From the NCBI RefSeq assembly GCF_032017025.1, contig NZ_DALZQO010000001.1, forward strand, positions 1 through 64,000: a DNA stretch of 64,000 nucleotides, written 5' to 3'. The first letter of the stretch is position 1. The number at the start of each line of letters is the position of its first letter. The position numbers and the translations under genes are program-made. Positions 28,901 to 35,858 of this stretch are shown piece after piece. The DNA is from Hydrogenoanaerobacterium sp032017025. Lineage in GTDB: Bacteria; Bacillota; Clostridia; Oscillospirales; Ruminococcaceae. The notes under the pieces are model-generated. The model saw only the letters and a program-made list of their open reading frames with translations, was not told the origin of the DNA and searched no databases.

Positions 28901-29618
28901 CAGATACGTGCTTCAATGTATCCGAAACGAAACTAAATCTTGGATTATCAAAAATCTTCTCCTGTACACCAAAGACAACACGAAGTTTGCTCTTGGAGCA
29001 CATTTCTCCCAACGCGCGGAAAAACTCCAAGTCAAGAACAATCTGACGCTCGTCACGAGAAGTTAAGTAAGAAAGAAACTCATCTACTACAATCAGATAG
29101 CCTTTATCCGGATATTTTTCAGCGAATGCCATCATCATATCCTTAATAAGCTTTTTATTATCACGGACGGTAGCAAAATCAGGCGTTTCAAAATTAATGC
29201 CGCGCTGAGCAAAATCATCCTCAATGAAGCCAAAGAGAATTTCACGCAGGGACATAGTAACCCCGCCGATTTCAATACGCAGCACTTCAAATTTGCCTGC
29301 AATGCATTCCATATCCTTTGCAAATACATTATTTTGTAAGTATTGCAAGTTGTCAGCATCTTTGGCAATGGAAGAAATGATGCTCATTAAGTGAGATTTA
29401 CCGGTACCATAGTTACCAACAATAAGTACACCCTTGTTATCAACAACCTCATCCATCTGCAACTGGTCGATGACAGGTGCCTTTAAGTTCTGCGCCATGC
29501 CGTCAGACATTACGTAGGTTTTAATATTATTGATTTCTTCTGCTTTGTTGCTATTTGACTGAATCAGTTGCAAAGTAGATTCAATTGGGCTAAAGCTAAT
29601 CAGCTCTGAATACTTCAT
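25923..29618 (-). CDS. brxC: BrxC/PglY-type large ATPase (DUF6079-like)
   Basis: A 1231-residue AAA-type ATPase. Walker A GNYGTGKSHL (68-77) and Walker B YLIVVDEFLSYL (about 172-183) are clear. The length and the N-terminal SPIESTLQL segment fit the BrxC/PglY group. Near the C-terminus CPHCHYILGDKA (about residue 1094) suggests a zinc knuckle. BrxC is the core ATPase in BREX types 1 and 3. Its RBS GGGAGGAAACACA precedes the ATG; brxF ends 12 bases upstream and pglX begins four bases downstream. Confidence 0.87.
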   Translation of the reverse strand: MKYSELISFSPIESTLQLIQSNSNKAEEINNIKTYVMSDGMAQNLKAPVIDQLQMDEVVDNKGVLIVGNYGTGKSHLMSIISSIAKDADNLQYLQNNVFAKDMECIAGKFEVLRIEIGGVTMSLREILFGFIEDDFAQRGINFETPDFATVRDNKKLIKDMMMAFAEKYPDKGYLIVVDEFLSYLTSRDERQIVLDLEFFRALGEMCSKSKLRVVFGVQEKIFDNPRFSFVSDTLKHVSDRFTQLIITKEATSYVVSERILKKSPQQKALIRKHLEKFSNLYTGMSSRMEEFVDLYPIHPAYIDVFNKIYLIENRHILKNISTTIRDIFNTQVPDDAPGIISFDDYWPAIKSNGLLKSDVTISRVVNASSQLEDIINRAFPKPAYKPLAMKIIYALSVHRLTTNGLDVQFGLTAENLKDELCLFLPMPEQDADFLLSLIKTTLKDIMTTVSGQFIIYNDANNQHYIDVDKIVDYDEKIKQKASVMADGELNRFFYQLIYGCLDWDAKQYVPGFEIYQRDLNWDSHNIFREGYLFMGFPAERSTAEPERDFYMYILPPYQIEDDKIENSPELVYFSFKSTDEFKEILGMFAAANSLAQISEGKDKDAYLSKAEMVRKKLIKYLSENKNTCFDVQYKGQKRQLIEILKGRYNKDMDFKDTVDLAASVCLDEYFNGIYPEFPIMKTKITRKNMAENARQAFDYFAGRKTQSATLMLQSYGVLDGEKIRPEGSKYASHFIEKLKVLPPQGVINYSDVFEQKNDYEFVDSKYKISFMFTPILFLSLVYSGYATLTLKNGTVITASNLDQIPRITVTDLYEFKYLARPAQISMVELKKLFEILDINPALLDNPNDRDEGVKQLLVKAQELSNSSVLTSRKLQEGFDLWGEPLANAQQVARMQKACSAVRDEFSNYQAKYNTPAKLNNFNLSNDNVADLAAQIALIKTIMEYISFKTECSAVVSYIANIEFLDLGAIFKQELESGKAVFREIRDDIAEGMSGEIAAQKVSAELEKLKDKYITRYFDEHKKKRLDIDDAKRRGKLQESLILANLRKLRGIEILSGAKLTAIEQDMAELKVCYELTPTELKTSHICPHCHYILGDKAKNVSGQLDNIDIRMDDLIAEWTSTLLNTISDPIVVSQKEYLSAEQQKVVDGFISSGALPNRVDDHFVNSIKALLQGFEPVVIETEDIIAKLDELGPCDVATFKSKLSGIVDAYVKGKDTAKLRIVVKRKDGEV

Positions 29619-29630
29619 TGTGTTTCCTCC

Positions 29631-30053
29631 CTAAATAATGCATGTGACATCATAATCATTCACATCATAAGTTTTATAGTCTATATATCCTTCTTCGGCA
29701 TAAATAAGTTTGTTGCCGTCAATCGTTCCAGGCCAAATCATACTAAAAGGCTTCGCTTTACATACATTTACCATGATTTTAAGTACGTCAATCTTATAAT
29801 TAGGATTAAACAATACATCAAAATCTTTGATTATTGAATTCTCTGGTAACTTATCAATTATATCAAACAAGCACTTTTCTATCTGCATTGTCCGCCTTTT
29901 AGGCTTATATGTGATAAGCTCTTGCGCTAATGCTTTGTTTAGGGAAACAGCTTGAGCCTCAATGCTTGTATCAGAATTACAATATATAACTGGTTTAAGT
30001 AACCACATTGAATTTTTCATGGAAAAATTCCGAGTTGGTATAATCGTTCCCAT
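29631..30053 (-). CDS. brxF: BrxF-like protein without a Walker A motif
   Basis: A 140-residue protein in the brxF position, just before brxC. The C-terminal half fits what I know of BrxF: DFDVLFNPNYKIDVLKI, then IWPGTIDGNKLIYAEEG.IDYK. BrxF of type 3 BREX is described as a small P-loop protein, but here the expected Walker A segment near residues 17-28 reads LLKPVIYCNSDTS, with no GKS/GKT. Either ATP binding is lost or the assignment is wrong. The ATG at 30053 has AAAGGA about 11 bases upstream. Confidence 0.6.
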   Translation of the reverse strand: MGTIIPTRNFSMKNSMWLLKPVIYCNSDTSIEAQAVSLNKALAQELITYKPKRRTMQIEKCLFDIIDKLPENSIIKDFDVLFNPNYKIDVLKIMVNVCKAKPFSMIWPGTIDGNKLIYAEEGYIDYKTYDVNDYDVTCII

Positions 30054-30083
30054 ATTGTTTTTAGTCCTTTCACTGTCCCAAAG

Positions 30084-30305
30084 TTAGGACTTTGCATCTT
30101 CATCCTCTCGAATAGTATCAATAATGTCGTTGATATTGCAGTCTAAGCCACTACATATCCGCAATAGGATATCAGTTGTAATATTTTCTCCTTTGCCCAA
30201 CTTGGCAACAGACGCCGAGCTAATCCCACAGACTCGTTTTAAATCCTGCTTATTCATATTTTTGTCAATAAGCAGTTTCCAAAGTTTATTATAGCTGACC
30301 TTCAT
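30084..30305 (-). CDS. XRE-family transcriptional regulator
   Basis: A 73-residue single-domain helix-turn-helix protein from the ATG at 30305 (GGAGG seven bases upstream); an earlier in-frame ATG at 30350 lacks a site. The HTH is KQDLKRVCGISSASVAKLGKGENITTDILLRIC. Cro/C1-like regulators of this size commonly control restriction and BREX loci. It lies inside the operon between the cupin and brxF genes, 23 and 30 bases from its neighbours, so it would feed back on its own promoter. A perfect palindrome over the -10 box (33827-33836) is a possible operator. Confidence 0.8.
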   Translation of the reverse strand: MKVSYNKLWKLLIDKNMNKQDLKRVCGISSASVAKLGKGENITTDILLRICSGLDCNINDIIDTIREDEDAKS

Positions 30306-30328
30306 TATGCTACCTCCACATGCTATAG

Positions 30329-30742
30329 CTATTCCCATTTCGTTATCCATGCTCTTGTCTTTTCGTCTGCCTCCTCTGAGACCTTATCGTTTCCGGGAGG
30401 TGTCTTAATGAACAGAATTCTCGTACCCGCAATCGACTTTTGCGCATATGTTGTATTCGGTTCGATTCTGAAAAAATCACCTTGCTTGTAGCAATGTTCC
30501 TCGCCGTTAGTTATGTCCAAGTATTTAGTTTCTCCACTTAAAACATACTGATACTCATAAGCGACTTTGTGCCAATGTGGCTGCTCCATAAAGTATTCGT
30601 CATAATCTGTGATCCCAATTTCTATGTTTGGATCATCAATATGATTTAGTATTTGTGGCAATTTCAACTGCCCAACAAGATACTGGCGTGTAGTTTCATT
30701 TAATGATTTTTCAATATCTTCATTTGATAGCATTTTGAACAT
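30329..30742 (-). CDS. Cupin-fold protein in the defence operon
   Basis: A 137-residue protein from the ATG at 30742 with GGAGG seven bases upstream. It shows a single cupin barrel: metal-site PHWHKVAYEYQYVLSGE, then GDFFRIEPNTTYAQKS. HWH and the later acidic position would hold a metal ion. Cupins of this kind may be sugar or small-molecule binding or isomerising proteins. No BREX or Gabija role is known to me. It starts 16 bases after the STAND gene, so the two probably belong together; a signal-ligand or sensor role is speculation. Confidence 0.7.
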   Translation of the reverse strand: MFKMLSNEDIEKSLNETTRQYLVGQLKLPQILNHIDDPNIEIGITDYDEYFMEQPHWHKVAYEYQYVLSGETKYLDITNGEEHCYKQGDFFRIEPNTTYAQKSIAGTRILFIKTPPGNDKVSEEADEKTRAWITKWE

Positions 30743-30758
30743 TGTTTTTCCTCCATAT

Positions 30759-33698
30759 TTACAAGTATAAAAATTGATTTTTATCAAGGTTTCCAGAAGA
30801 AATATCCTTGATTTGCTGTGTCAAGACTTTATAGCCAAATTCTTGGGTTTCTTGGTTTAATTTGAGCATAGCTTCTTCTTCAACCTTTTCCCCCATGAGC
30901 AGCCTTGTACGTTGGATAGCTATATCAGAATTGATGCGTCCCCAAACTTGGTTAATTGAACAATACAGATTTTTGGCATCATTATAAGAGCTTAATCCTG
31001 CTTCAAAGTCATTAGCATCCACTTGGCAATTCCCAATAGATAACTCTACATGAGCAATCCAACCTGTTATGCCCATAGCTATAGAAATAGGTTTCGCCTC
31101 ATTAAAGATACTGATAGCTTCTTCAAGACGGCCGGTCAAGCGAAGGATTTCTCCCATTACACACTGAAGATAAAACCCATATCTAGACAAACCGTATTGC
31201 CTTGCAATAGACAATCCATCAAGGCAAATTTTTTCAGCAAACGAAAACTTTCCTTGCGCGCAGAGAAGTTCAGCATATTTTCTTAGTCCTCTACACAGTA
31301 ATTTCAAGTAGTTGTTTTTTGAAGATAACTGCATCATATTTTTTAGATGCATACAAGCATCAGTATAATTCCCAGCTGGCAACAGAATGTGGGCACCCAG
31401 CATAAATAATATTTCACAATATTGTTCAGGAAAAATGTTTTCATCTATGAGGCTAATAATTTCATTAACCTCGCATTGCAAATTCTCCGTCGAAACAAAG
31501 AACATTTGATGATGAATTTTTCGGATAAATAGATTTAACCTATATTCATCTGAAGCAATCTCTTTAATGCTAAATTTGCTTAAATAACCATTAATGAGTT
31601 CTACAGCATCGTAATATCTTCCGGACAAGTGAATCATATCAACCATAATCGCAAAGAACTCTGTTCCTGCGATATCCGTTTTATTTTGATTGAACAGCAC
31701 CTCAAAATTATCTAATAGGTATTTTGTTTCACCAGCTGATTGAAATCGTTTAACCAGAGGCAGGTACTTGTTTTCAACGAATGTTATTGATTCTGCACTG
31801 CCGTGTGAATTTTTTAAATGAAAAACCAACTCAGTGAAGTAGTATCGGAGGATATCCATGGCAAGTTCATCATCAATCACTTTTTGTTCGTAAAAAGATA
31901 GCATGCTTTTATGTATTTCGGTTTTCAAATCGGCAGGGAGTTGTTTCGATATTTCATCACGCATTAGTGCATGAATAATATTTTTTCCGTTTTCGCCTAA
32001 CTTTACAAAGGAAAACAAGTTAAAATTATTTATGCTTGACACTGGATATCCTGTGTTAAAGCGTCCGGTTAAATAGCCGAATATTTCAATATCGTAAAAT
32101 CTTGGAATGGATAACACCTTTAAACTTTCTCTTTCTGATTCCGTAAGACTTTTGAAAAAACGTTCTTGTATTTCTTGAAATCCACCATTAAACAATTCAA
32201 TGTCGATTGGCTTGCGCGCACTTGTAAATTTGTAATATGTATCCACGCTTAAGTCGAGATAATATGGATATCCCTGCGAAGAATTGATTATTGCGTCTTG
32301 CAGTTCAATATTAGTTATTTGGCAGCTCTCCAAAAACTTTTTAGCATACTCCTTGGAGAGCATCTCCAAGGGAACCGTTATTAATTTGTCCTGTTGATAC
32401 TCTTTATCTAAGCGCCAAAGCAACTCCTCTCTCCCAGATATAACAAATATTACATTGTTAGAGAAAACAGTCAACTCACGAACCCACTTATCGGTAATTA
32501 GCTTGTTAGAATCGTTTTGTCCATTAGACCATAGCAATTCGTAAGTGTCGAGAAAAATGACATGTTTTTCGTACTCTGTAGCTTCTATGTATTCATTTAA
32601 GTCGTACGCAAAAAAGAGCACCAAACGCTTTTCAATTTCACTGGGTGATAAATGTTCTAACTCCTCCAAGCCGTCTTTTGCCTCGGAACTTAACTGCCAC
32701 TTGACTTCATATTGACTATAGAAATGATTTATAGCTTCACCAAAACAATCAGAATTACTCAAGCCATTGTTGATTATCTTGGACATCAATTTAGTTATAT
32801 CAAAGGGGAATACAATATTCTTTTGAATGAACTTTGGGTTTCTTTTTAAAAAGTAAATTGATGCTGCAAGCTCGAAGTGAGGAAAGTTTACTTCAAAGCT
32901 CTGTTTTAACTTACATAAAGCGCTGTATGATGACCGCAGTGCAGGATCGTCAAAATCTACAGAAGAATATTTGATGCTATGCTCGGTTAAATATCCTTTT
33001 AAATTCTTAATTAGACTGGATTTTCCTATCCCGCCAATACCATGATACATTATAGTGTTTGCGTTGTTTTCTGCCTTACTATTTATAAGATCATAAAATT
33101 TCTGTCTTGGCTTTTCTCTATTTACAAATTCTTTAGCAGGAGCATGCTTCTTAAAAATGCTACTCGACATTGGATTTGAACTTTTGCTTTTTAATCTCTT
33201 AATAACTAAATCTTCATTGTCCGATGCCACTGCAGTTAGCCGGTCCGCAGTGGAACTTTGGGCTGATTTATTAGGTAGATTTATTGAATACAAAAACGAG
33301 AGAGCCAGAAACTCCCCCAATTTTTCATCACTATGCAATTTGATTAACTCATCCCTTTTCTCTGGCGTGATGTCTGTGTCATTATTCAATAAAGCAATAA
33401 GTTTACGCAAAGTATCGTCGCTTGTGTGCGGGTTTAGTGCAGGAACAACTGTTTCATTAAAATATTTGATGGCCTTATCAATGACTACTGGTCTTGATGA
33501 GGCGTTTTTTATTGCCTCGTGTACATCTTTTTTCTGTTTTACAAGATTGCTTATCATCTTGCTATCGACATCTACAAGCACGCCATCTTGCTTTGTCACA
33601 GATTCCAACAAAAGCCTGCCAGCGGCTTCTTGTGTGTTATTTTCAGCAAGACCTGTTTTCATTATTTTAATGAATTTTGAAATGTTGAAATCACTCAT
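30759..33698 (-). CDS. STAND NTPase with TPR-like C-terminal sensor region
   Basis: A 979-residue protein, the first gene of the operon. Residues 1-180 are helical (YFNETVVPALNP, then EFLALSFLYSINL) and not assigned; they may be an effector or adaptor. A STAND-type NTPase follows: Walker A YHGIGGIGKSSL (218-229) and Walker B HVIFLDTYELL (about 385), then a winged-helix region. Residues about 640-960 are TPR-like helical pairs that would sense a trigger. The architecture matches STAND defence proteins such as Avs, but no nuclease, TIR or protease motif is visible, so the output is unknown. RBS AAAGGAGGATTG precedes the ATG. Confidence 0.75.
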   Translation of the reverse strand: MSDFNISKFIKIMKTGLAENNTQEAAGRLLLESVTKQDGVLVDVDSKMISNLVKQKKDVHEAIKNASSRPVVIDKAIKYFNETVVPALNPHTSDDTLRKLIALLNNDTDITPEKRDELIKLHSDEKLGEFLALSFLYSINLPNKSAQSSTADRLTAVASDNEDLVIKRLKSKSSNPMSSSIFKKHAPAKEFVNREKPRQKFYDLINSKAENNANTIMYHGIGGIGKSSLIKNLKGYLTEHSIKYSSVDFDDPALRSSYSALCKLKQSFEVNFPHFELAASIYFLKRNPKFIQKNIVFPFDITKLMSKIINNGLSNSDCFGEAINHFYSQYEVKWQLSSEAKDGLEELEHLSPSEIEKRLVLFFAYDLNEYIEATEYEKHVIFLDTYELLWSNGQNDSNKLITDKWVRELTVFSNNVIFVISGREELLWRLDKEYQQDKLITVPLEMLSKEYAKKFLESCQITNIELQDAIINSSQGYPYYLDLSVDTYYKFTSARKPIDIELFNGGFQEIQERFFKSLTESERESLKVLSIPRFYDIEIFGYLTGRFNTGYPVSSINNFNLFSFVKLGENGKNIIHALMRDEISKQLPADLKTEIHKSMLSFYEQKVIDDELAMDILRYYFTELVFHLKNSHGSAESITFVENKYLPLVKRFQSAGETKYLLDNFEVLFNQNKTDIAGTEFFAIMVDMIHLSGRYYDAVELINGYLSKFSIKEIASDEYRLNLFIRKIHHQMFFVSTENLQCEVNEIISLIDENIFPEQYCEILFMLGAHILLPAGNYTDACMHLKNMMQLSSKNNYLKLLCRGLRKYAELLCAQGKFSFAEKICLDGLSIARQYGLSRYGFYLQCVMGEILRLTGRLEEAISIFNEAKPISIAMGITGWIAHVELSIGNCQVDANDFEAGLSSYNDAKNLYCSINQVWGRINSDIAIQRTRLLMGEKVEEEAMLKLNQETQEFGYKVLTQQIKDISSGNLDKNQFLYL

Positions 33699-33826
33699 AG
33701 AGCAATCCTCCTTTAGCTGCGTCTAGGAAAAACAGTGCAAAAACGTGGCAACTCGAAAGCAAGTACTTTTGAACCTAAATAGCATAAAATTACAAGCAAA
33801 GAGATTATTCGATATTATTAGCTATA

Positions 33827-33855
33827 ATGATATCATGATTGTATGCAAAAGTCAA
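33827..33855 (-). promoter_or_regulatory. Sigma-A promoter of the defence operon with palindromic -10
   Basis: Read on the minus strand: -35 TTGACT (33855-33850), a 17-base spacer, -10 TATCAT (33832-33827). Transcription would start near 33820, about 120 bases before the STAND gene. The -10 box lies in the perfect palindrome ATGATATCAT (33827-33836), a plausible operator for the operon's XRE protein. Confidence 0.75.
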
Positions 33856-33934
33856 TCTCGTGTTTACGAACGCTAATATTTTAAAAGCGAAATTAAACTA
33901 AATGTTTTGTCTTTTGCAGAAGAAATAATCCGAC

Positions 33935-33980
33935 AATGTATAACAGCCATCCTGCGCAGGGTTTTCCGGTGTTATACATT
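33935..33980. repeat. Perfect 11-bp inverted repeat
   Basis: AATGTATAACA (33935-33945) and TGTTATACATT (33970-33980) are exact inverse copies 24 bases apart. They lie in the 530-base gene-free region between the divergent defence operon and the sigma-like gene. A regulator site or stem-loop is possible; the spacing is long for a simple operator. Confidence 0.6.
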
Positions 33981-34079
33981 ACAAATCAATATTGTGACAG
34001 ACACCGGAAAGTCCGTTGCAGATCGAAATGGAGAGAACCTTCGAGCTGCAGCTTACTTCTGTTAGTTTGTGCTGTCTCG

Positions 34080-34109
34080 GCCCTCCTTTCGATTTGCTCA
34101 AAGGAGGGC
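34080..34109 (+). promoter_or_regulatory. Perfect 10-bp RNA hairpin upstream of the sigma-like gene
   Basis: GCCCTCCTTT and AAAGGAGGGC pair perfectly around ten bases. The right arm contains an AAAGGAGG, a ribosome-binding-like sequence that would be hidden in the stem. No T-run follows, so it is not a standard terminator. No gene starts just after it. Confidence 0.5.
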
Positions 34110-34227
34110 TGTTCCATTGTGTAGTAAAAGAAAAAATTTAATACTTAAATATTACCGCAGTCGCGCCCCTCCACTTCTGACATTTTGACCACAAAATCAA
34201 AATTTTAGAAATTGGAGGACAAGCCTA

Positions 34228-34692
34228 ATGGCTAAATTTGAATATGATGTAGACTATCGCAAGCTGTACCCAAACGTAACAATATCCGATGAGGTACTGG
34301 CTGTACTTAAGGAAAGTGACCAAAAGCGAAAGTATTGTGAATATGACCTAAAGGTCGAAAAAGCACCCCGCAAAAATAAAAACGACAGCGCGGACAAGCT
34401 CACAGAGCTGGTACCCAGTCGTGAGGACTCACTGGACAGGCTCATGGAGATAGAAAAGCAATTTGCGTCTGGGGAGGATATTGAAGCGGATGTAGTTAAA
34501 AAGATCATGATTGAAAAGATAATGCTCTGTGTTGAACAGCTTTCATCCGATGAAAAAAGCCTCATCATCGCATTGTTTTTTCAACAGAAAAGCGAAGTAG
34601 AGCTTGCCGCCGAGCTTGGTATAAACCAATCAAGCATTAGCAGGCGAAAGGATAAAGTTCTTGCTAAATTAAAAAAACTTGTGAAAATTTAA
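34228..34692 (+). CDS. Sigma-70 region 4-like regulator of the ICE
   Basis: A 154-residue protein whose last 60 residues form a sigma region 4 type helix-turn-helix: CVEQLSSDEKSLIIALFFQQKSEVELAAELGINQSSISRRKDKVLAKL. The N-terminal half is charged and lacks region 2, so it is a sigma-like activator rather than a full sigma factor. Genes of this type lie upstream of the recombinase block in Tn1549 and Tn916 relatives. The RBS TTGGAGGACAAG precedes the ATG. A strong terminator follows 17 bases downstream. Confidence 0.8.
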   Translation: MAKFEYDVDYRKLYPNVTISDEVLAVLKESDQKRKYCEYDLKVEKAPRKNKNDSADKLTELVPSREDSLDRLMEIEKQFASGEDIEADVVKKIMIEKIMLCVEQLSSDEKSLIIALFFQQKSEVELAAELGINQSSISRRKDKVLAKLKKLVKI

Positions 34693-34708
34693 AATTTCTG
34701 CGCATAGA

Positions 34709-34745
34709 CCCCCTCACTTAACCTCCCAAGTAAGTGAGGGGGTTT
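34709..34745 (+). terminator. Strong terminator after the sigma-like gene
   Basis: CCCCCTCACTTA and TAAGTGAGGGGG form a perfect 12-pair stem with a ten-base loop, followed by TTTAACC. The T-run is short but the stem is very stable. Confidence 0.75.
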
Positions 34746-34760
34746 AACCATTTTCCTCAC

Positions 34761-35265
34761 TGTTCTTTGAAAACTAGATATCCGAAGGCATAAATACGTT
34801 AGCTGACAGTCCCGTGACGAGCGGGAAAGCGACACCGGGGGATGCGCCAAGACCACCTGTAAAAGAGAGCGGACGAAAGACGAAGCCAAACTACTTGTTC
34901 GTCCCTGCCCGACTCTTTTATCAAAGACGGCCAAATAAGGTGCAGAGCGGTACCCATCCGCCCGGAAAGCAGTTCGTGGCGAACTTGCTTTGCAATAACC
35001 CTGTCAGCCTATCATGATACTTCCGTCCAGTCACAGTCCGAGTGGTAACCAATCCATCGCAGGCAATGAGGGCGGCCGACAGCGATCCTGCCGGGGGTGA
35101 GATTCCCATGATGCGATGCCAATCGCAGTTTATGCCGTCGCCCGCGCTCCGGGAAGTAGTGTCGAATAGGAGCAAGCAAAAAATCTTAATGTCAGAAGCA
35201 ATGGGGATTGCTCTGCGGTCAAATAGCCAACAGCAACCACACCACTGAGCAGTCCCTATTTTTGT
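34761..35265 (+). ncRNA. Candidate structured RNA with an rRNA-type boxA leader
   Basis: About 500 bases without a credible gene between the sigma-like gene and the MazF gene. It opens with TGTTCTTTGAAAACT (34761-34775), which matches the boxA-like leader of Firmicute rRNA operons used for NusB/S10 antitermination. The following sequence is GC-rich with many short self-complementary pairs, and it ends near CAGTCCCTATTTTTG (about 35248-35262), a terminator-like run pairing with GGGATTGCTC at about 35204-35213. Small frames inside it lack RBSs. No known RNA family is recognised. Confidence 0.45.
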
Positions 35266-35311
35266 GCCATTAAGTCACAACAAAATAGAAAACACCAAGG
35301 AGGTGCGAAAC

Positions 35312-35707
35312 TTGAACATAGGCAAAAACGCCATTAGCCGTGGCGATATCTTCTATGCGGACTTAAGCCCCGCTGTCGGCTGTGAACAGTGCGGTATACG
35401 GCCAGTGCTGGTGCTGCAAAACGACATCGGCAACCGCCACAGTCCCACCACCATCGTTTGCGCCATCACTGGCAGCACCGAGAAAAAACCGCTGCCCACC
35501 CATGTCGCCATCGGCGGCATAGGCAGGCTGTCCAAGGAATCGGTGGCACTATTGGAACAGCTCCGCACCATCGACCGCTGTCGGCTGCGGGGCTGGATCG
35601 GCAGGCTGAACAAACAGAAAATAGAGGAAATCAATCAGGCACTTACCATCAGCGTCGGACTTGCTCCGTCGCCGTTTTTCGTTGAAGGAGGAAACCACCA
35701 TGAGTAA
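35312..35707 (+). CDS. MazF/PemK-like toxin family protein
   Basis: A 131-residue protein from a TTG at 35312, which has AAGGAGGTG ideally placed; an ATG 48 bases upstream has none. It shows the MazF/PemK fold: ISRGDIFYADLSPAVG at the start, RPVLVLQND, TTIVCAITGS and LLEQLRTIDRCRL. MazF proteins are sequence-specific endoribonucleases. No ordinary antitoxin precedes it; a short protein overlaps its end. In Tn1549-type ICEs this gene regularly stands before the recombinases, so it may stabilise the element. Confidence 0.8.
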   Translation: MNIGKNAISRGDIFYADLSPAVGCEQCGIRPVLVLQNDIGNRHSPTTIVCAITGSTEKKPLPTHVAIGGIGRLSKESVALLEQLRTIDRCRLRGWIGRLNKQKIEEINQALTISVGLAPSPFFVEGGNHHE

Positions 35708-35858
35708 TACGCAAGTCACCGATAATATTATGTTTGTTGCTGCGCTCCAGCAGCTTGCCCGCCTTGCCGAAAGAAAAGAGCTTACAGCGGCTGAATGCGA
35801 GCTGGTAAAAAGGGATTTGGAACGCAGGCTGCGCCCCACCATTATCGTTCCCTGCTGA
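35700..35858 (+). CDS. 52-residue SHOCT-like ICE protein
   Basis: The ATG at 35700 overlaps the MazF stop by eight bases and has GGAGG upstream. The C-terminal LARLAERKELTAAECELVKRD resembles the short SHOCT helix-turn motif. It could oligomerise or modulate its neighbour. An antitoxin role for the overlapping MazF is possible but unproven. It is conserved in position beside the recombinase block in related elements. Confidence 0.6.
   Translation: MSNTQVTDNIMFVAALQQLARLAERKELTAAECELVKRDLERRLRPTIIVPC

Noticed and set aside
15716..30053. DISARM as an explanation for the defence operon
   Set aside because: A SNF2-type helicase and a methyltransferase are present, but DrmA, DrmB (DUF1998) and the phospholipase D protein DrmC are missing, while PglZ and BrxC motifs are clear.
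15716..33698. Ordinary type I restriction-modification locus
   Set aside because: There is no HsdS specificity subunit or HsdR-type fused endonuclease-translocase.
33157..33726. 189-codon plus-strand frame opposite the STAND gene
   Set aside because: Ser-rich shadow sequence without a start signal.
33936..34124. 62-codon plus-strand frame in the divergent intergenic region
   Set aside because: It overlaps the inverted repeat and hairpin, has no RBS and a Cys/Ser-rich random composition.
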